From assembly GCF_005080725.1 (NCBI RefSeq), contig NZ_CP032999.1, positions 89,605-153,604 of the forward strand: a DNA stretch of 64,000 nt. Direction: 5' to 3'. The stretch is from Buchnera aphidicola (Sarucallis kahawaluokalani). Lineage in GTDB: Bacteria; Pseudomonadota; Gammaproteobacteria; Enterobacterales; Enterobacteriaceae. Of the stretch, positions 1 through 9,413 are shown one piece after another (the first letter of the stretch is position 1; the number at the start of each line of letters is the position of its first letter). The translations under genes were made by a program, and so were the position numbers. The notes under the pieces are model-generated. The model did not search any database and was not told the origin of the DNA. It saw only the letters and a program-made list of their open reading frames with translations.

Positions 1-1500
1 AATTTATCATTTTTTGATGTTAAAAAGATTCTTACATTACAAAATGAGTCATATAAGCTATATTACTTAAAAAAAAAATTTCTTTTAAATCAGTTAATTC
101 CTGTTTACTTACATGAAAATTATTTAGATTTATATTTTGGTCCACAATTACCGAATGTAAAATATTGTTTATATTTTAAATTACAACGATGTATAATAAT
201 ATATCGGAATTATGAAATATCAAATAAAAATTTTCAACGTATTCATGGTACAGTATGGTTGAATCAACAGGAAATGTTATATGATTTAAATAGATCACAG
301 ATGATATATAAACGAGATCACAGAAAAATTAATAGAGTGATGAAGTTATACCATAAACAAAAAGAAGCACCTGGAATGATTTTTTGGCATCCTCATGGAT
401 GGATTATTTTTAATGAACTAAAACATTTTATTAGTTCACAATTAAAAAAATGGAAATATCAAGAAATAAATACACCACTTATGTTAAATAAAAGTTTATG
501 GAAAATTAGTGGTCACTTAAAAAATTTTAGTAATTCAATTTTTTTTACTCGTTCTGAGAATAATAAATATTGTATTAAACCTATGAATTGTCCTGCGCAT
601 ATACAAATTTTTAACAGGTATTTACGATCTTATCGCGAACTTCCAATAAGATTTGCAGAATTTGGTGTTTGTCATCGTGATGAAAAATCTGGTGCATTAT
701 ATGGTTTATTACGATTGAAAAGTTTTACCCAGGATGATGCACATATATTTTGTACTCCAGAACAAGTAAAAACAGAAATTAGTAATTGTATTAAAATGAT
801 TATGGAATCATATAAAATATTCGGGTTTAAAAATATTTATATTAAATTCTCAACTCGTCCCAAGAAAAGAATTGGTGATGATGCTATTTGGGATAAAGCA
901 GAGTGTAGTTTACAAAGTGCGTTAATAGATGCTGGGCTTAAATTTGAATATCAGAAAGGTGAAGGAGCATTTTATGGTCCTAAAATTGAATTTATTTTAG
1001 AGGATTGTTTACATAGATTATGGCAATGTGGAACTATACAACTTGATTTTTATTTACCTGAACGTTTTGGTTCATACTATATTGATGAGAGTAATCATCA
1101 CCAAACACCAGTTATGATTCACCGTGCAATATTAGGTTCCATGGAAAGGTTTATTGGGATATTATTGGAAGAATATTCAGGTTTATTACCAATTTGGTTA
1201 TCTCCAATACAAGTTGTTATTCTTAATATTAATGATCAACATAATGAATATGTTATTAATATTTATAAAAAATTATTCAAAGAAAATATTAGAGTTCAAT
1301 ATGATATTAAAAATGAAAAAATTAATTTTAAAATAAGAAAATATATTGTGGAGAAGATCCCTTATATATTAATTTGTGGTGATAAAGAAATAGATTGTAA
1401 TCAAGTTAGTGTGCGTAATCGAGATAATATAACAAAGGTAATGCATATCGATAATTTTATAAAAACAATAAAATACGAAATTGATTCTCGTGTTTTATAA
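1..1500 (+). CDS. thrS: Threonine--tRNA ligase, 5' end outside window
   Basis: Charges tRNA-Thr with threonine in the cytoplasm. The frame is open from base 1, so the gene begins upstream of the window; 499 residues are visible against 642 in E. coli, so about 143 N-terminal residues (TGS domain and part of the editing domain) are missing. The class II catalytic core is complete: EAPGMIFWH, the zinc ligands in MNCPAH, DDAHIF and MIHRAI, then the anticodon-binding domain ending in DSRVL. In the visible part of the editing domain, the E. coli stretch DMCRGPH reads DLYFGPQ, so the editing Cys and His are replaced (see findings). It heads a translation-gene block, as in E. coli. The ATG at 259 is internal and is not the start. 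Identity is certain. Confidence 0.97.
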   Translation, partial: NLSFFDVKKILTLQNESYKLYYLKKKFLLNQLIPVYLHENYLDLYFGPQLPNVKYCLYFKLQRCIIIYRNYEISNKNFQRIHGTVWLNQQEMLYDLNRSQMIYKRDHRKINRVMKLYHKQKEAPGMIFWHPHGWIIFNELKHFISSQLKKWKYQEINTPLMLNKSLWKISGHLKNFSNSIFFTRSENNKYCIKPMNCPAHIQIFNRYLRSYRELPIRFAEFGVCHRDEKSGALYGLLRLKSFTQDDAHIFCTPEQVKTEISNCIKMIMESYKIFGFKNIYIKFSTRPKKRIGDDAIWDKAECSLQSALIDAGLKFEYQKGEGAFYGPKIEFILEDCLHRLWQCGTIQLDFYLPERFGSYYIDESNHHQTPVMIHRAILGSMERFIGILLEEYSGLLPIWLSPIQVVILNINDQHNEYVINIYKKLFKENIRVQYDIKNEKINFKIRKYIVEKIPYILICGDKEIDCNQVSVRNRDNITKVMHIDNFIKTIKYEIDSRVL

Positions 1501-1505
1501 ATTAT

Positions 1506-1520
1506 GGAGGAATAAGTATT
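1506..1520 (+). promoter_or_regulatory. Shine-Dalgarno and ATT initiation codon of infC
   Basis: GGAGG at 1506-1510 is followed by seven bases and then ATT at 1518-1520. It is among the strongest ribosome-binding sites in the window and decides the infC start. A rare AUU codon behind a strong site is the arrangement used for IF-3 autoregulation in E. coli; that it works the same way here is inference. Confidence 0.85.
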
Positions 1521-2057
1521 AAAGCTAGTAAACGTATGCAATTCATGAAAAATAATCGTATTAATGACGAAATTAAAGCAAATAAAATTAGATTAATTGG
1601 TGTTAATAATGAATTAATTGGTATTGTCAGTTTTAGGGAAGGTTTACAGCATGCTCAAAAGTTACAATTAGATTTAGTTGAAATTAGTCCTAATGCACAT
1701 CCTATAGTATGTCGTATTATGGATTACGGTAAATTTTTATATAAAAAGAGTAAAAATATAAAAGAACAAAGAAAAAAACAAAAATCTATACATATTAAAG
1801 AAATTAAATTTCGTCCAAATACAGATATTGGTGATTATCAAGTTAAATTAAATCATTTAATCCGATTTTTAAAACAAGGACATAAAATTAAAGTTACTAT
1901 AAGGTTTCGAGGAAGAGAAATGGCACATCAACATATTGGATTAAATATGTTACATAGAATTAAAGATGATTTAAAAGAAATATCTATTATAGAATCATTT
2001 CCTAAAAAAATTGAAGGTCGTCAAATGTTAATGGTATTATCCCCAAAAAAAATATAA
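1518..2057 (+). CDS. infC: Translation initiation factor IF-3, ATT start
   Basis: Binds the 30S subunit, blocks premature 50S joining and proofreads the start codon. The first ATG of the frame is at 1536, but the frame continues upstream to ATT at 1518, preceded by GGAGG at 1506-1510 with a 7-base spacer. Starting there gives 179 residues (E. coli 180) and an N-terminus that aligns from the first residue (MKASKR against MKGGKR). The N-domain motif RINDEI, the linker and the C-domain ([12 protein letters not shown]) are all present. E. coli infC also begins with AUU, which lets IF-3 repress its own translation. The gene sits 17 bases after thrS and 34 before rpmI. Confidence 0.95.
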   Translation: MKASKRMQFMKNNRINDEIKANKIRLIGVNNELIGIVSFREGLQHAQKLQLDLVEISPNAHPIVCRIMDYGKFLYKKSKNIKEQRKKQKSIHIKEIKFRPNTDIGDYQVKLNHLIRFLKQGHKIKVTIRFRGREMAHQHIGLNMLHRIKDDLKEISIIESFPKKIEGRQMLMVLSPKKI

Positions 2058-2091
2058 TCATGTAATCTAATAAAAATAAAGGTAATTTTTT

Positions 2092-2289
2092 ATGCCAAAA
2101 TTGAAAACATTAAAAAGCGCTGCTAAACGTTTTAAAAGTATTAAATCTGGAAAATTTAAACGCAAACAGTCGAATTTGCGACATATTTTGACAAAAAAAA
2201 CATCGAATCGTAAGAGACATCTTCGATCAAAAATTTTAGTTTCTTATGCAGATCAACGTCATGTACAATCCTTTTTTCCATACATTTAA
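2092..2289 (+). CDS. rpmI: 50S ribosomal protein L35
   Basis: Small basic protein of the large ribosomal subunit. It is 65 residues, the same length as in E. coli, starting [15 protein letters not shown] and rich in Lys and Arg throughout, with the central SGKFKRKQ and the K-R cluster before SYADQ. An AAGG motif at 2079-2082 precedes the ATG. It lies between infC and rplT as in E. coli, where the L20 product represses translation of this gene and rplT; I cannot tell whether that loop survives. The call is secure. Confidence 0.97.
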   Translation: MPKLKTLKSAAKRFKSIKSGKFKRKQSNLRHILTKKTSNRKRHLRSKILVSYADQRHVQSFFPYI

Positions 2290-2333
2290 TGTATTATTTT
2301 TTAAATTAATTATAATATTTTAAGGAATTTAAG

Positions 2334-2690
2334 ATGGCTCGTGTAAAACGTGGTGTAACTGCTCGTGTAAAACATAAAAAGATTTTACAACAAGCAAGTG
2401 GGTATTATGGTGCTCGGTCACGCGTATATCGTGTTGCAAAACAAGCAGTGATTAAAGCTGGTCAATATGCCTATCGTGATAGAAAACAAAAAAAAAGACA
2501 ATTTCGAAAGCTTTGGATTACTCGAATTAATGCTGCAACTCGTATTCATCAAATGTCATATAGTAATTTTATGTTTGGTTTAAAAAAGATAGGAATGATA
2601 ATTAATCGAAAAATTTTATCTAATATTGCCATGTTAGATAATAATACATTTAGTTTTTTAATACAAAATATAAAAAATCATGTAAAATAA
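2334..2690 (+). CDS. rplT: 50S ribosomal protein L20
   Basis: Large-subunit protein needed early in 50S assembly and, in E. coli, a translational repressor of its own operon. It is 118 residues (E. coli 118) with the typical start MARVKRGV, the long basic N-terminal extension ([20 protein letters not shown]) and the globular domain that includes [17 protein letters not shown] at 2322-2327 serves as ribosome-binding site. A perfect hairpin (2713-2737) follows between this gene and pheS. Gene order matches E. coli apart from the missing pheM leader. Confidence 0.97.
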   Translation: MARVKRGVTARVKHKKILQQASGYYGARSRVYRVAKQAVIKAGQYAYRDRKQKKRQFRKLWITRINAATRIHQMSYSNFMFGLKKIGMIINRKILSNIAMLDNNTFSFLIQNIKNHVK

Positions 2691-2712
2691 TTTTTAATAT
2701 ATTTTTCTACAT

Positions 2713-2737
2713 AAGCTTCCTATATTCTTGGAAGCTT
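2713..2737 (+). promoter_or_regulatory. Hairpin between rplT and pheS
   Basis: AAGCTTCC (2713-2720) and GGAAGCTT (2730-2737) form a perfect 8-bp stem with a 9-base loop, with relatively high GC for this region. In E. coli this position holds the pheM leader and the attenuator of pheST. No T-run follows directly, so it may be an attenuator relic, a processing site or a weak terminator. The structure is seen; the role is inferred from position only. Confidence 0.5.
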
Positions 2738-2763
2738 TGATAATTAAATTTTTAGGAATTATT

Positions 2764-3786
2764 GTGAGTAAATTAAGTATTATGTTTAATGAAATTCAGT
2801 TTTTAAAAGATTTTCATATACAATTAAATAATATTCGTGTAGAGAAAGAATTGGAAGATTTAAGAATTAAATATCTTGGAAAAAAAGGTTTGATTACTGC
2901 TTATATTCATAATTCTCGGATGTTAGAATTAGATGAACGAAAAAATTTTTGTAGAAAAATCAACAAAATTAAAAAAGAAATTATGTTGATTTTAAATGAA
3001 AAAAAGATATATTTTCAAAATAAATATATTCAAAAAAATATTGATTTACAAAAAATAGATATTTCATTACCAGGTAGTAGAAATAAAATAGGTTGTATGC
3101 ATCCTATTACTACTACTATTTATTATATAGAAAGTATTTTTACTCAACTAGGTTTTGAAATTATTACAGATAGTTTAGAAATAGAAAATGAGTATTATAA
3201 TTTTAGTGCTTTAAATATACCAATTTTTCATCCTGCTCGTGATAGAAAAGATACCTTTTGGTTTAATAGTAATATTTTGTTACGTACTCAAACTTCTAAT
3301 ATGCAAATCCATGTTATAGAAAAAAGAAATTTACCAATTAAAATTATTGTTCCGGGAAAAGTATATCGTAAAGATTATGATCAAACACATAGTCCTATGT
3401 TTCATCAAATTGAAGGTTTAATCATTGATCAGAATATTAATTTTGCAAATTTAAAATGGATTATTAGTAATTTTTTAAAAATATTTTTTAATGAATATGT
3501 AAAAATTAGGTTTCGCTCTTCTTATTTTCCGTTTACTGTATTATCTGCTGAAGTTGATATTATGCGAGATGATAATACCTGGTTAGAAATTTTAGGATGT
3601 GGTATGGTACATCCTAATATTTTACAACGATTTGATATTGACACTACTAAGTATTCCGGAATTGCATTTGGTATCGGGGTAGAAAGAATATTAATGTTAA
3701 ATTATAGAATAAATGACTTACGTACATTTACCAGGAATGATTTAAGGTTTTTAAAACAATTTAAACAAGGTAGATACTTTGCATGA
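2764..3786 (+). CDS. pheS: Phenylalanine--tRNA ligase alpha subunit
   Basis: Catalytic subunit of the alpha2-beta2 PheRS. The N-terminal coiled-coil region is followed by class II motifs: HPARDRKDTFWF, LRTQTSNMQ, RKDYDQTHSPMFHQIEG, and GFG-type motif 3 as GIAFGIGVERI. The start is uncertain. GTG at 2764 has AGGAA at 2754-2758 with a 5-base spacer and gives 340 residues. ATG at 2782 gives exactly the E. coli N-terminal length but has no clear ribosome-binding site. The TTG at 2728 lies inside the upstream hairpin and is unlikely. The stop overlaps the pheT start (ATGA at 3783-3786), suggesting translational coupling of the two subunits. Confidence 0.93.
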   Translation: MSKLSIMFNEIQFLKDFHIQLNNIRVEKELEDLRIKYLGKKGLITAYIHNSRMLELDERKNFCRKINKIKKEIMLILNEKKIYFQNKYIQKNIDLQKIDISLPGSRNKIGCMHPITTTIYYIESIFTQLGFEIITDSLEIENEYYNFSALNIPIFHPARDRKDTFWFNSNILLRTQTSNMQIHVIEKRNLPIKIIVPGKVYRKDYDQTHSPMFHQIEGLIIDQNINFANLKWIISNFLKIFFNEYVKIRFRSSYFPFTVLSAEVDIMRDDNTWLEILGCGMVHPNILQRFDIDTTKYSGIAFGIGVERILMLNYRINDLRTFTRNDLRFLKQFKQGRYFA

Positions 3787-6158
3787 AACTCAGTGAACAG
3801 TCTTTACGTAATTGGATTGATACAAAATTAACTATTCAAGATATTTGTCAACAATTAACTGATTTTGGTTTAGAAGTAGAAGAAAGTAAAGCATATATTA
3901 ATACTTTTGAAAAAGTTATTATCGGTCAGATTACATCTTATAGTAATTATTCTAATACTGGTTTTATAGTTTATAAAGTAAATATAGGTATAAAAAATAT
4001 TAATGTTATATGTCATAAAGTTTATATTAAAGAAAATATTAAGGTATTTATTGCTCATAATGGTACGAAATTGTTTAATAATCATGTTGTACAGGCACTG
4101 CATGTACATGGTGTAGTTTCAGATGGTATATTTTGTACATTTCATGATTTAGGTTTAATGAAAAATAAAAATCAAATTGTACAATTACCAGACTCTGCAC
4201 CAATAGGTTTATATATTAAAAATTATAATTTTTATAAAGATAAAATTATTAAAATTAATACTACTTTTAATAGAACAGATGTGTTTGGTTCATTCGGTAT
4301 TGCAAGAGATTTAGCTATCTTAAATAATTTACCGCTTCCTAAAATTATGAATGTTAAGATACCTGTTTTAAATAAAAATACATGTAATATATGTATTGAA
4401 CATCATAATATGATATATAAGTATTGTGGAAGGGTTATTAAAAATATTAACTTACATGTAAAAACGCCAATATGGATAAAAGAAAAATTAATTAAATGTC
4501 AAATTAGTCCTGTTAATATTGTAGTAGATATTATAAATTATGTATTTATGGAATTAGGGCAATCTGTATATGCGTTTACTTTTTCAGATGATATATATAA
4601 TATTTGTGTTGGTTTTTTAAAAAAAAATATATTATTAAAAGATAATAAAAATATTTGTTTAAATAGTAAAAGTATGGTTTTGAAACATAAAGATAAAATT
4701 TTATCATTTTTGGGAAATATTGATTTTAATTATTTTCCTGTAAATTTAAGTAATCAACATTTATTTGTTGGATCATTTTTTATTGATCTAGATATTTTAA
4801 ATTATTCTACTCATTATATACAATTAAATAATCAGATGAAATTCAATGAATATTTTGTTGATCCAGATTCACAAAAAAATGTTATAGAATATACAACATA
4901 TTTGTTTTTAAAAATATGTGGTGGCGATTCTAGTACCATATGTAGTATACAATCAAAAAAATATGATCAATATGTATATCGAAAAATTAAATTAAGTTAT
5001 CATCATGTAATAAAAATGATTGGTCATAATATTTCTTATAATATGATTGAAAAAATATTAATACAATTACGATATCATGTAATTTCGAAAGGTTATGTTT
5101 GGTATATCACTCCTCCCTCTTGGAGACCTGATCTCATGATCGAGGAAGATATAATATCTGAAATTTTAAAAATTTATCATCAAAATAACATATTATCTTT
5201 GCCTTTATTAAGTAAACATACAGTATTTAAAACAAATAGATTAATTAATTACTTAAAACGTGTCAAATATAATTTAATAGATCGCGGTTATTATGAAATT
5301 ATTACCTATAGCTTTATTGATCCAAAAATTCAGAAATTAATAAATCCAGGTAAAAAATATTTATCTGTACAAAATCCTATCTCGCAAGATATGTCATGCA
5401 TGCGACTTTCTTTATGGCCTGGTTTGTTAACAATTTTATTGTATCATCAGAATCGTCAGCATGAAGAGGTTCGTTTTTTTGAAAGTGGTTTATGTTATTT
5501 ACCTAGTGAGAATAATATTTTAGGAGTAGATCAAAACTTGTATTTTTCAGGAATAATTGGTAACATTGGTGCTAAAAAAAAATGGAATATACCTGCTAAA
5601 AAATTTGATTTTTATGATATAAAAGGAGATATAGAGTCCATTTTTGATGTTATTGGTTGTTTAGATAAAATTACATTTTGTAAAGAAAAAATTAATGGTT
5701 TACATCCTAATAATAGTACTGTAATTATTTTTAATAAAGAAATTATTGGATATATGGGAGAAATAGATCCATTTTTATCAAAGAAAATGAATTTAATTTA
5801 TTCTACTTTTTTGTTTGAGTTGTTTTGGTATAAATTAAAATTTCAACACGATATTCAAATTACTGCAGTATCAGAATTCCCATATATTAGAAGAGATATT
5901 TCTATTATTGTTTATAATACTATCTTAGTATCGGATATAATTCTTACTTTAAAACAAACATGTTTATCTGATCTTATTAAAATCCAAGTTGCTGATGTTT
6001 ATACCGGTGATGCTATTACATCAGGTTATAAAAGTATAACATTTAAGTTATTATTTCAAAGTACATATACAACATTAACAGACAATTATGTTGATTCTAT
6101 GATTAGCGCGTCTATGACAGTTTTACAAAATAAATTTAATGCCATCTTAAGAAGATAG
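3783..6158 (+). CDS. pheT: Phenylalanine--tRNA ligase beta subunit, editing site degenerate
   Basis: Beta subunit of PheRS, 791 residues (E. coli 795). Domain order is preserved: N-terminal tRNA-binding (EMAP-like) domain, B1 domain, B3/B4 editing domain, B5 domain around PSWRPDLMIEEDI, catalytic-like core with AMRLSLW-type sequence CMRLSLWPGL, and C-terminal anticodon-binding domain (FPYIRRDISI). The editing domain has drifted strongly: E. coli QPMHAF reads QSVYAF and LLECAFF reads LFVGSFF, removing the His and Glu needed to clear Tyr-tRNA-Phe. The CGAPN motif of the EMAP-like domain is also gone (CHKVY). Aminoacylation should persist; editing probably does not. The next gene converges after 34 bases; ihfA, which follows pheT in E. 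coli, is absent. Confidence 0.95.
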   Translation: MKLSEQSLRNWIDTKLTIQDICQQLTDFGLEVEESKAYINTFEKVIIGQITSYSNYSNTGFIVYKVNIGIKNINVICHKVYIKENIKVFIAHNGTKLFNNHVVQALHVHGVVSDGIFCTFHDLGLMKNKNQIVQLPDSAPIGLYIKNYNFYKDKIIKINTTFNRTDVFGSFGIARDLAILNNLPLPKIMNVKIPVLNKNTCNICIEHHNMIYKYCGRVIKNINLHVKTPIWIKEKLIKCQISPVNIVVDIINYVFMELGQSVYAFTFSDDIYNICVGFLKKNILLKDNKNICLNSKSMVLKHKDKILSFLGNIDFNYFPVNLSNQHLFVGSFFIDLDILNYSTHYIQLNNQMKFNEYFVDPDSQKNVIEYTTYLFLKICGGDSSTICSIQSKKYDQYVYRKIKLSYHHVIKMIGHNISYNMIEKILIQLRYHVISKGYVWYITPPSWRPDLMIEEDIISEILKIYHQNNILSLPLLSKHTVFKTNRLINYLKRVKYNLIDRGYYEIITYSFIDPKIQKLINPGKKYLSVQNPISQDMSCMRLSLWPGLLTILLYHQNRQHEEVRFFESGLCYLPSENNILGVDQNLYFSGIIGNIGAKKKWNIPAKKFDFYDIKGDIESIFDVIGCLDKITFCKEKINGLHPNNSTVIIFNKEIIGYMGEIDPFLSKKMNLIYSTFLFELFWYKLKFQHDIQITAVSEFPYIRRDISIIVYNTILVSDIILTLKQTCLSDLIKIQVADVYTGDAITSGYKSITFKLLFQSTYTTLTDNYVDSMISASMTVLQNKFNAILRR

Positions 6159-6192
6159 TTTGCACTACTTAAATAAATTATATATTTTTAAT

Positions 6193-8265
6193 TTATAATT
6201 TCATAAAATCTATAAAAGATAAAAATATTTTTTGAATATTGTATAATAAAATTATTCTATTGTTTTGAATATTTTTTTTAGTATATTTAATTGAGTTTTG
6301 ATCTAAAAAATCATTAATTGGTTGATTTAATGTAAATAGTAGTTGTAGAATCTTGGAATATTTTTGATGTTGTATCAGATGATACAGGATACAATGAATA
6401 TTATTTGTAATGATAAATAATATTTTTTCTTTCTCATTTTGAATTAATTGATAGTTTATATTATCTTGTTTTTGACAAATTTTATTTTTTTTAAGTAGAT
6501 TAAAGATTCTTTTATATGTAAAAATTAATTTTTTAAAGTGGATATTTTCTTTAAATGTTAATACAGTATTTAATATGAGATTTATTTTTAATAAATTATT
6601 TTTGTGACATGCTACAATTGATTTAATAATATTAATATTATGTTTTTTTTTGTACCATGCGTATAATCTATTTTTTATAAAATTCATTATCTCGTCTTGA
6701 TGGTTTTTATTAGTATACAAATGAGAATAGGTTAAAATTGCATATTTAATTATATGTGTTAAATTAATATCAATTTTTTTTTCTATAATAATTCGTATAA
6801 TACCTATAGTTAGTCTTCTTAAAAAGAATGGATCTTTATCTTTTTTTGGTTTATAATTAATTAAAAATAAACCTACAATTGTATCAATTTTTTCAGCAAG
6901 TGCTAAAGTACAACTTAATGTATTAGAAGGTAATGTATCCTGAGAAAATTTTGGTTTATACTGTTCTTGAATAGATAGGGCTATGTTTTTTGATTCACCA
7001 TTTTTTAAGGCGTAATATTTTCCAATTATACCTCTTAATTCTGGAAATTCGTATACCATATTAGTATTAAGATCGCATTTCGATAAATATGCCGCACGTA
7101 TGCTACAAGAAAGACTAGTATTTGTATATTTTGCAATTTGTGTAATTAATTTCATTAGTCGATAAGATTTATCTAACATATTTCCTAATTTTTCGTGAAA
7201 GATAATATCTTTTAATAATAAAAAGTTTTCTTGTAGTGTTTTTTTTTGGTCTTTTTCAATAAAAAATGAGATATCAAATAATCGTGCATGTAATACACGT
7301 TCATTTTCTAATATAATTTGATGATAATTTTTAGTATGTGTATTAGCAACAATTATAAAATAATTAGTAAATTTATTATCATGAATATAATATATTGGAA
7401 TAAATTTCTGTATTTTTTCCATAACATATATAATAATTTTTTTTGGAATATGTAGGAATTTTTTTTTAAATTTTCCTAAAAAAATTTTTGGCCATTCTAC
7501 TAAATAAGTTATTTCTTCTAATAAATTTTCATGAATATAAATTTTTCCTTGTATTGTATTAGCTATTTTTTTTGCTTGATATTGAATTTTTTTTTTTCTA
7601 ATTTTGTATTTTGCTATTACTTTTCCTTTTTTATATAAAATATTTTCATATTCTTCGGCATTTTGAATGTTAATTTTTTTAAATTTAGTAAATATATTTC
7701 CATATAAATATTTTTTTGTAAATAAATTTTCTAGGTTAAATGGAATAAATTGTTCTTGTAGTAGGATAAGAATTTTACGAATCGGTCGAATAAATTTTAT
7801 ATTATTATTATTATTCCATAACATATTTTTTTTTATAAATATATTTTTTAGTGCATATTTTATAATATTTAATAAAACATCTTTTATAGATTTTTTTTTT
7901 TGTATTTTTTTGTATGATAACCATGTACCTTTTTCAGTATGTATACGATGTATTTGTGTTAATGTAATATTGAATTTTTTTAACCATTTTAATGCTGGTT
8001 GCATGATTTGTCCTTGATCGTTAAAAGAATATTTGATTGCCGGACCTCTATGTTCAATAGTTTGTGTCATTAGTTTTGTATTAATTTTTTTAATAATTAC
8101 AGCAATTCTCCTGTGAGTGTCAAATAAATTTATTTTTGAAAATTTCATTTGATATTTATTTAGTTCGGATACAATATTGCAATAAAATTGACGAGATATA
8201 TTTCTTACTTGTTTTGCTGGAATATCTTCAACATTTAATTCTATTAAGCATGTTTTATAGTTCAT
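6193..8265 (-). CDS. glyS: Glycine--tRNA ligase beta subunit
   Basis: Large tRNA-binding subunit of the bacterial alpha2-beta2 glycyl-tRNA synthetase; 690 residues against 689 in E. coli. The N-terminal MNYKTCLIELNVEDIPAK, the central EFPELRGIIG and the HD-type region around LAEKIDTIVGLF are recognisable, followed by an anticodon-binding C-terminus rich in Lys, Asn and Ile. It lies 18 bases downstream of glyQ on the same strand and is surely co-transcribed, as in E. coli. An 11-base T-run on the plus strand (7587-7597) is an in-frame A11 encoding Lys-Lys-Lys. It converges on pheT with only 34 bases between the stops. Confidence 0.96.
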   Translation of the reverse strand: MNYKTCLIELNVEDIPAKQVRNISRQFYCNIVSELNKYQMKFSKINLFDTHRRIAVIIKKINTKLMTQTIEHRGPAIKYSFNDQGQIMQPALKWLKKFNITLTQIHRIHTEKGTWLSYKKIQKKKSIKDVLLNIIKYALKNIFIKKNMLWNNNNNIKFIRPIRKILILLQEQFIPFNLENLFTKKYLYGNIFTKFKKINIQNAEEYENILYKKGKVIAKYKIRKKKIQYQAKKIANTIQGKIYIHENLLEEITYLVEWPKIFLGKFKKKFLHIPKKIIIYVMEKIQKFIPIYYIHDNKFTNYFIIVANTHTKNYHQIILENERVLHARLFDISFFIEKDQKKTLQENFLLLKDIIFHEKLGNMLDKSYRLMKLITQIAKYTNTSLSCSIRAAYLSKCDLNTNMVYEFPELRGIIGKYYALKNGESKNIALSIQEQYKPKFSQDTLPSNTLSCTLALAEKIDTIVGLFLINYKPKKDKDPFFLRRLTIGIIRIIIEKKIDINLTHIIKYAILTYSHLYTNKNHQDEIMNFIKNRLYAWYKKKHNINIIKSIVACHKNNLLKINLILNTVLTFKENIHFKKLIFTYKRIFNLLKKNKICQKQDNINYQLIQNEKEKILFIITNNIHCILYHLIQHQKYSKILQLLFTLNQPINDFLDQNSIKYTKKNIQNNRIILLYNIQKIFLSFIDFMKL

Positions 8266-8283
8266 TTGATGTCAATTATACCT

Positions 8284-9177
8284 TTAAATTAATGGAAATC
8301 CTTTTTTTTTTCTATTTTTATATTGTTGCTTTGCTATTGTAGTAGATATATTACGAATTTTTAAAATGTATTTTTGTCTTTCGGTATTAGAAATAACTTT
8401 TTTAGCATCAATTAAATTAAAATAATGAATTGCATGTAAGATATGTTCATAAGAAGGTATTACTAATGGATATTTTAAATTTATTAATCTCATTGATTCT
8501 TTTCGGTGTATATTGAATAATTTCATTAATAAATTAATATTAGAAATATCAAAATTATATATTGACTGCTCAATTTCATTATTTTGAAATAATGTTTGGT
8601 AATTAATTTTATAGTATTTATTTTGATCCCATATAATATCATACACATTATCTACGTTTTGTATGTGCATAGCTATTCTTTCTAATCCATATGTTATTTC
8701 AGTTATGATAGGTTTGCATGTTAATGAACCCATTTTTTGAAAATAGGTAAATTGTGTAATTTCCATACCATTTAACCATATTTCCCATCCCATACCCCAA
8801 GCACCTAATGTAGGATTTTCCCAATTATCTTCAATAAAACGTACATCATTTAATGTGATATCTATATTGATTTGTTCCAAAGACTTTAAGTATAATTTTT
8901 GTATATTATCTGGTGCAGGTTTTAACATGACTTGGAATTGATAGTATTGTTGTAAACGGTTTGGATTGTCTCCATAACGCCCATCGGTGGGACGTCTTGA
9001 ATGCTGTAGATATGCTACATGATATGGTTCAGGACCAATTGATTTCAAAAAAGTATTTTGATGAAATGTGCCAGCGCCAACAGTAATATCTATTGGTTCT
9101 ATAATAATGCATCCTTGTTGTGACCAAAAATTTTTTAATGTATTAATTATATTAATACAACTATTATTTTTTTTCAT
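8284..9177 (-). CDS. glyQ: Glycine--tRNA ligase alpha subunit
   Basis: Catalytic subunit of the heterotetrameric GlyRS, 297 residues (E. coli 303). Class II features are visible: FWSQQGCIIIEP near the N-terminus, the GAGTFHQNTFL region, RRPTDGRYGDNPNRLQQYYQ, and NPTLGAWGMGWEIWLNGMEI. The last ~25 residues are shortened and Lys-rich compared with E. coli. It is the first gene of the glyQ-glyS unit. The promoter must lie in 9178-9413, shared divergently with rplY, but AT richness hides any convincing -35/-10 pair. Confidence 0.97.
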   Translation of the reverse strand: MKKNNSCINIINTLKNFWSQQGCIIIEPIDITVGAGTFHQNTFLKSIGPEPYHVAYLQHSRRPTDGRYGDNPNRLQQYYQFQVMLKPAPDNIQKLYLKSLEQINIDITLNDVRFIEDNWENPTLGAWGMGWEIWLNGMEITQFTYFQKMGSLTCKPIITEITYGLERIAMHIQNVDNVYDIIWDQNKYYKINYQTLFQNNEIEQSIYNFDISNINLLMKLFNIHRKESMRLINLKYPLVIPSYEHILHAIHYFNLIDAKKVISNTERQKYILKIRNISTTIAKQQYKNRKKKGFPLI

Positions 9178-9413
9178 ATTATATAAATTAATTGTTTAAG
9201 TGTCTGAAGTGTATAATATTTTAATTATTATCAATACATGTTAAGTGATTTAATAGGATATATGATATTATCAAATATTTTTATTAAAATAAATTTTATG
9301 ATTTTTTAATATATGATTTACATATAAAAAATATATATATTTTATGTATATCCCGTTGTAGTATATTTTTGACTGATTTTTTAATTATCTATTTACAATA
9401 TTTAAGGGAAATT

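Noticed and set aside
2276-2300. Terminator after rpmI
   Set aside because: Six-bp A/T stem with a short T-run inside the L35-L20 operon; probably composition.
2700-2742. Possible pheM-like leader peptide (two Phe and a Tyr codon before the stem, TGA after it)
   Set aside because: No ATG, GTG or TTG in frame and no ribosome-binding site; only the hairpin is supported.
7667-8017. 116-residue Phe/Ile-rich frame on the plus strand
   Set aside because: Antisense to glyS; the composition is that expected from reverse-reading Lys/Asn-rich codons, no start site or family motif.
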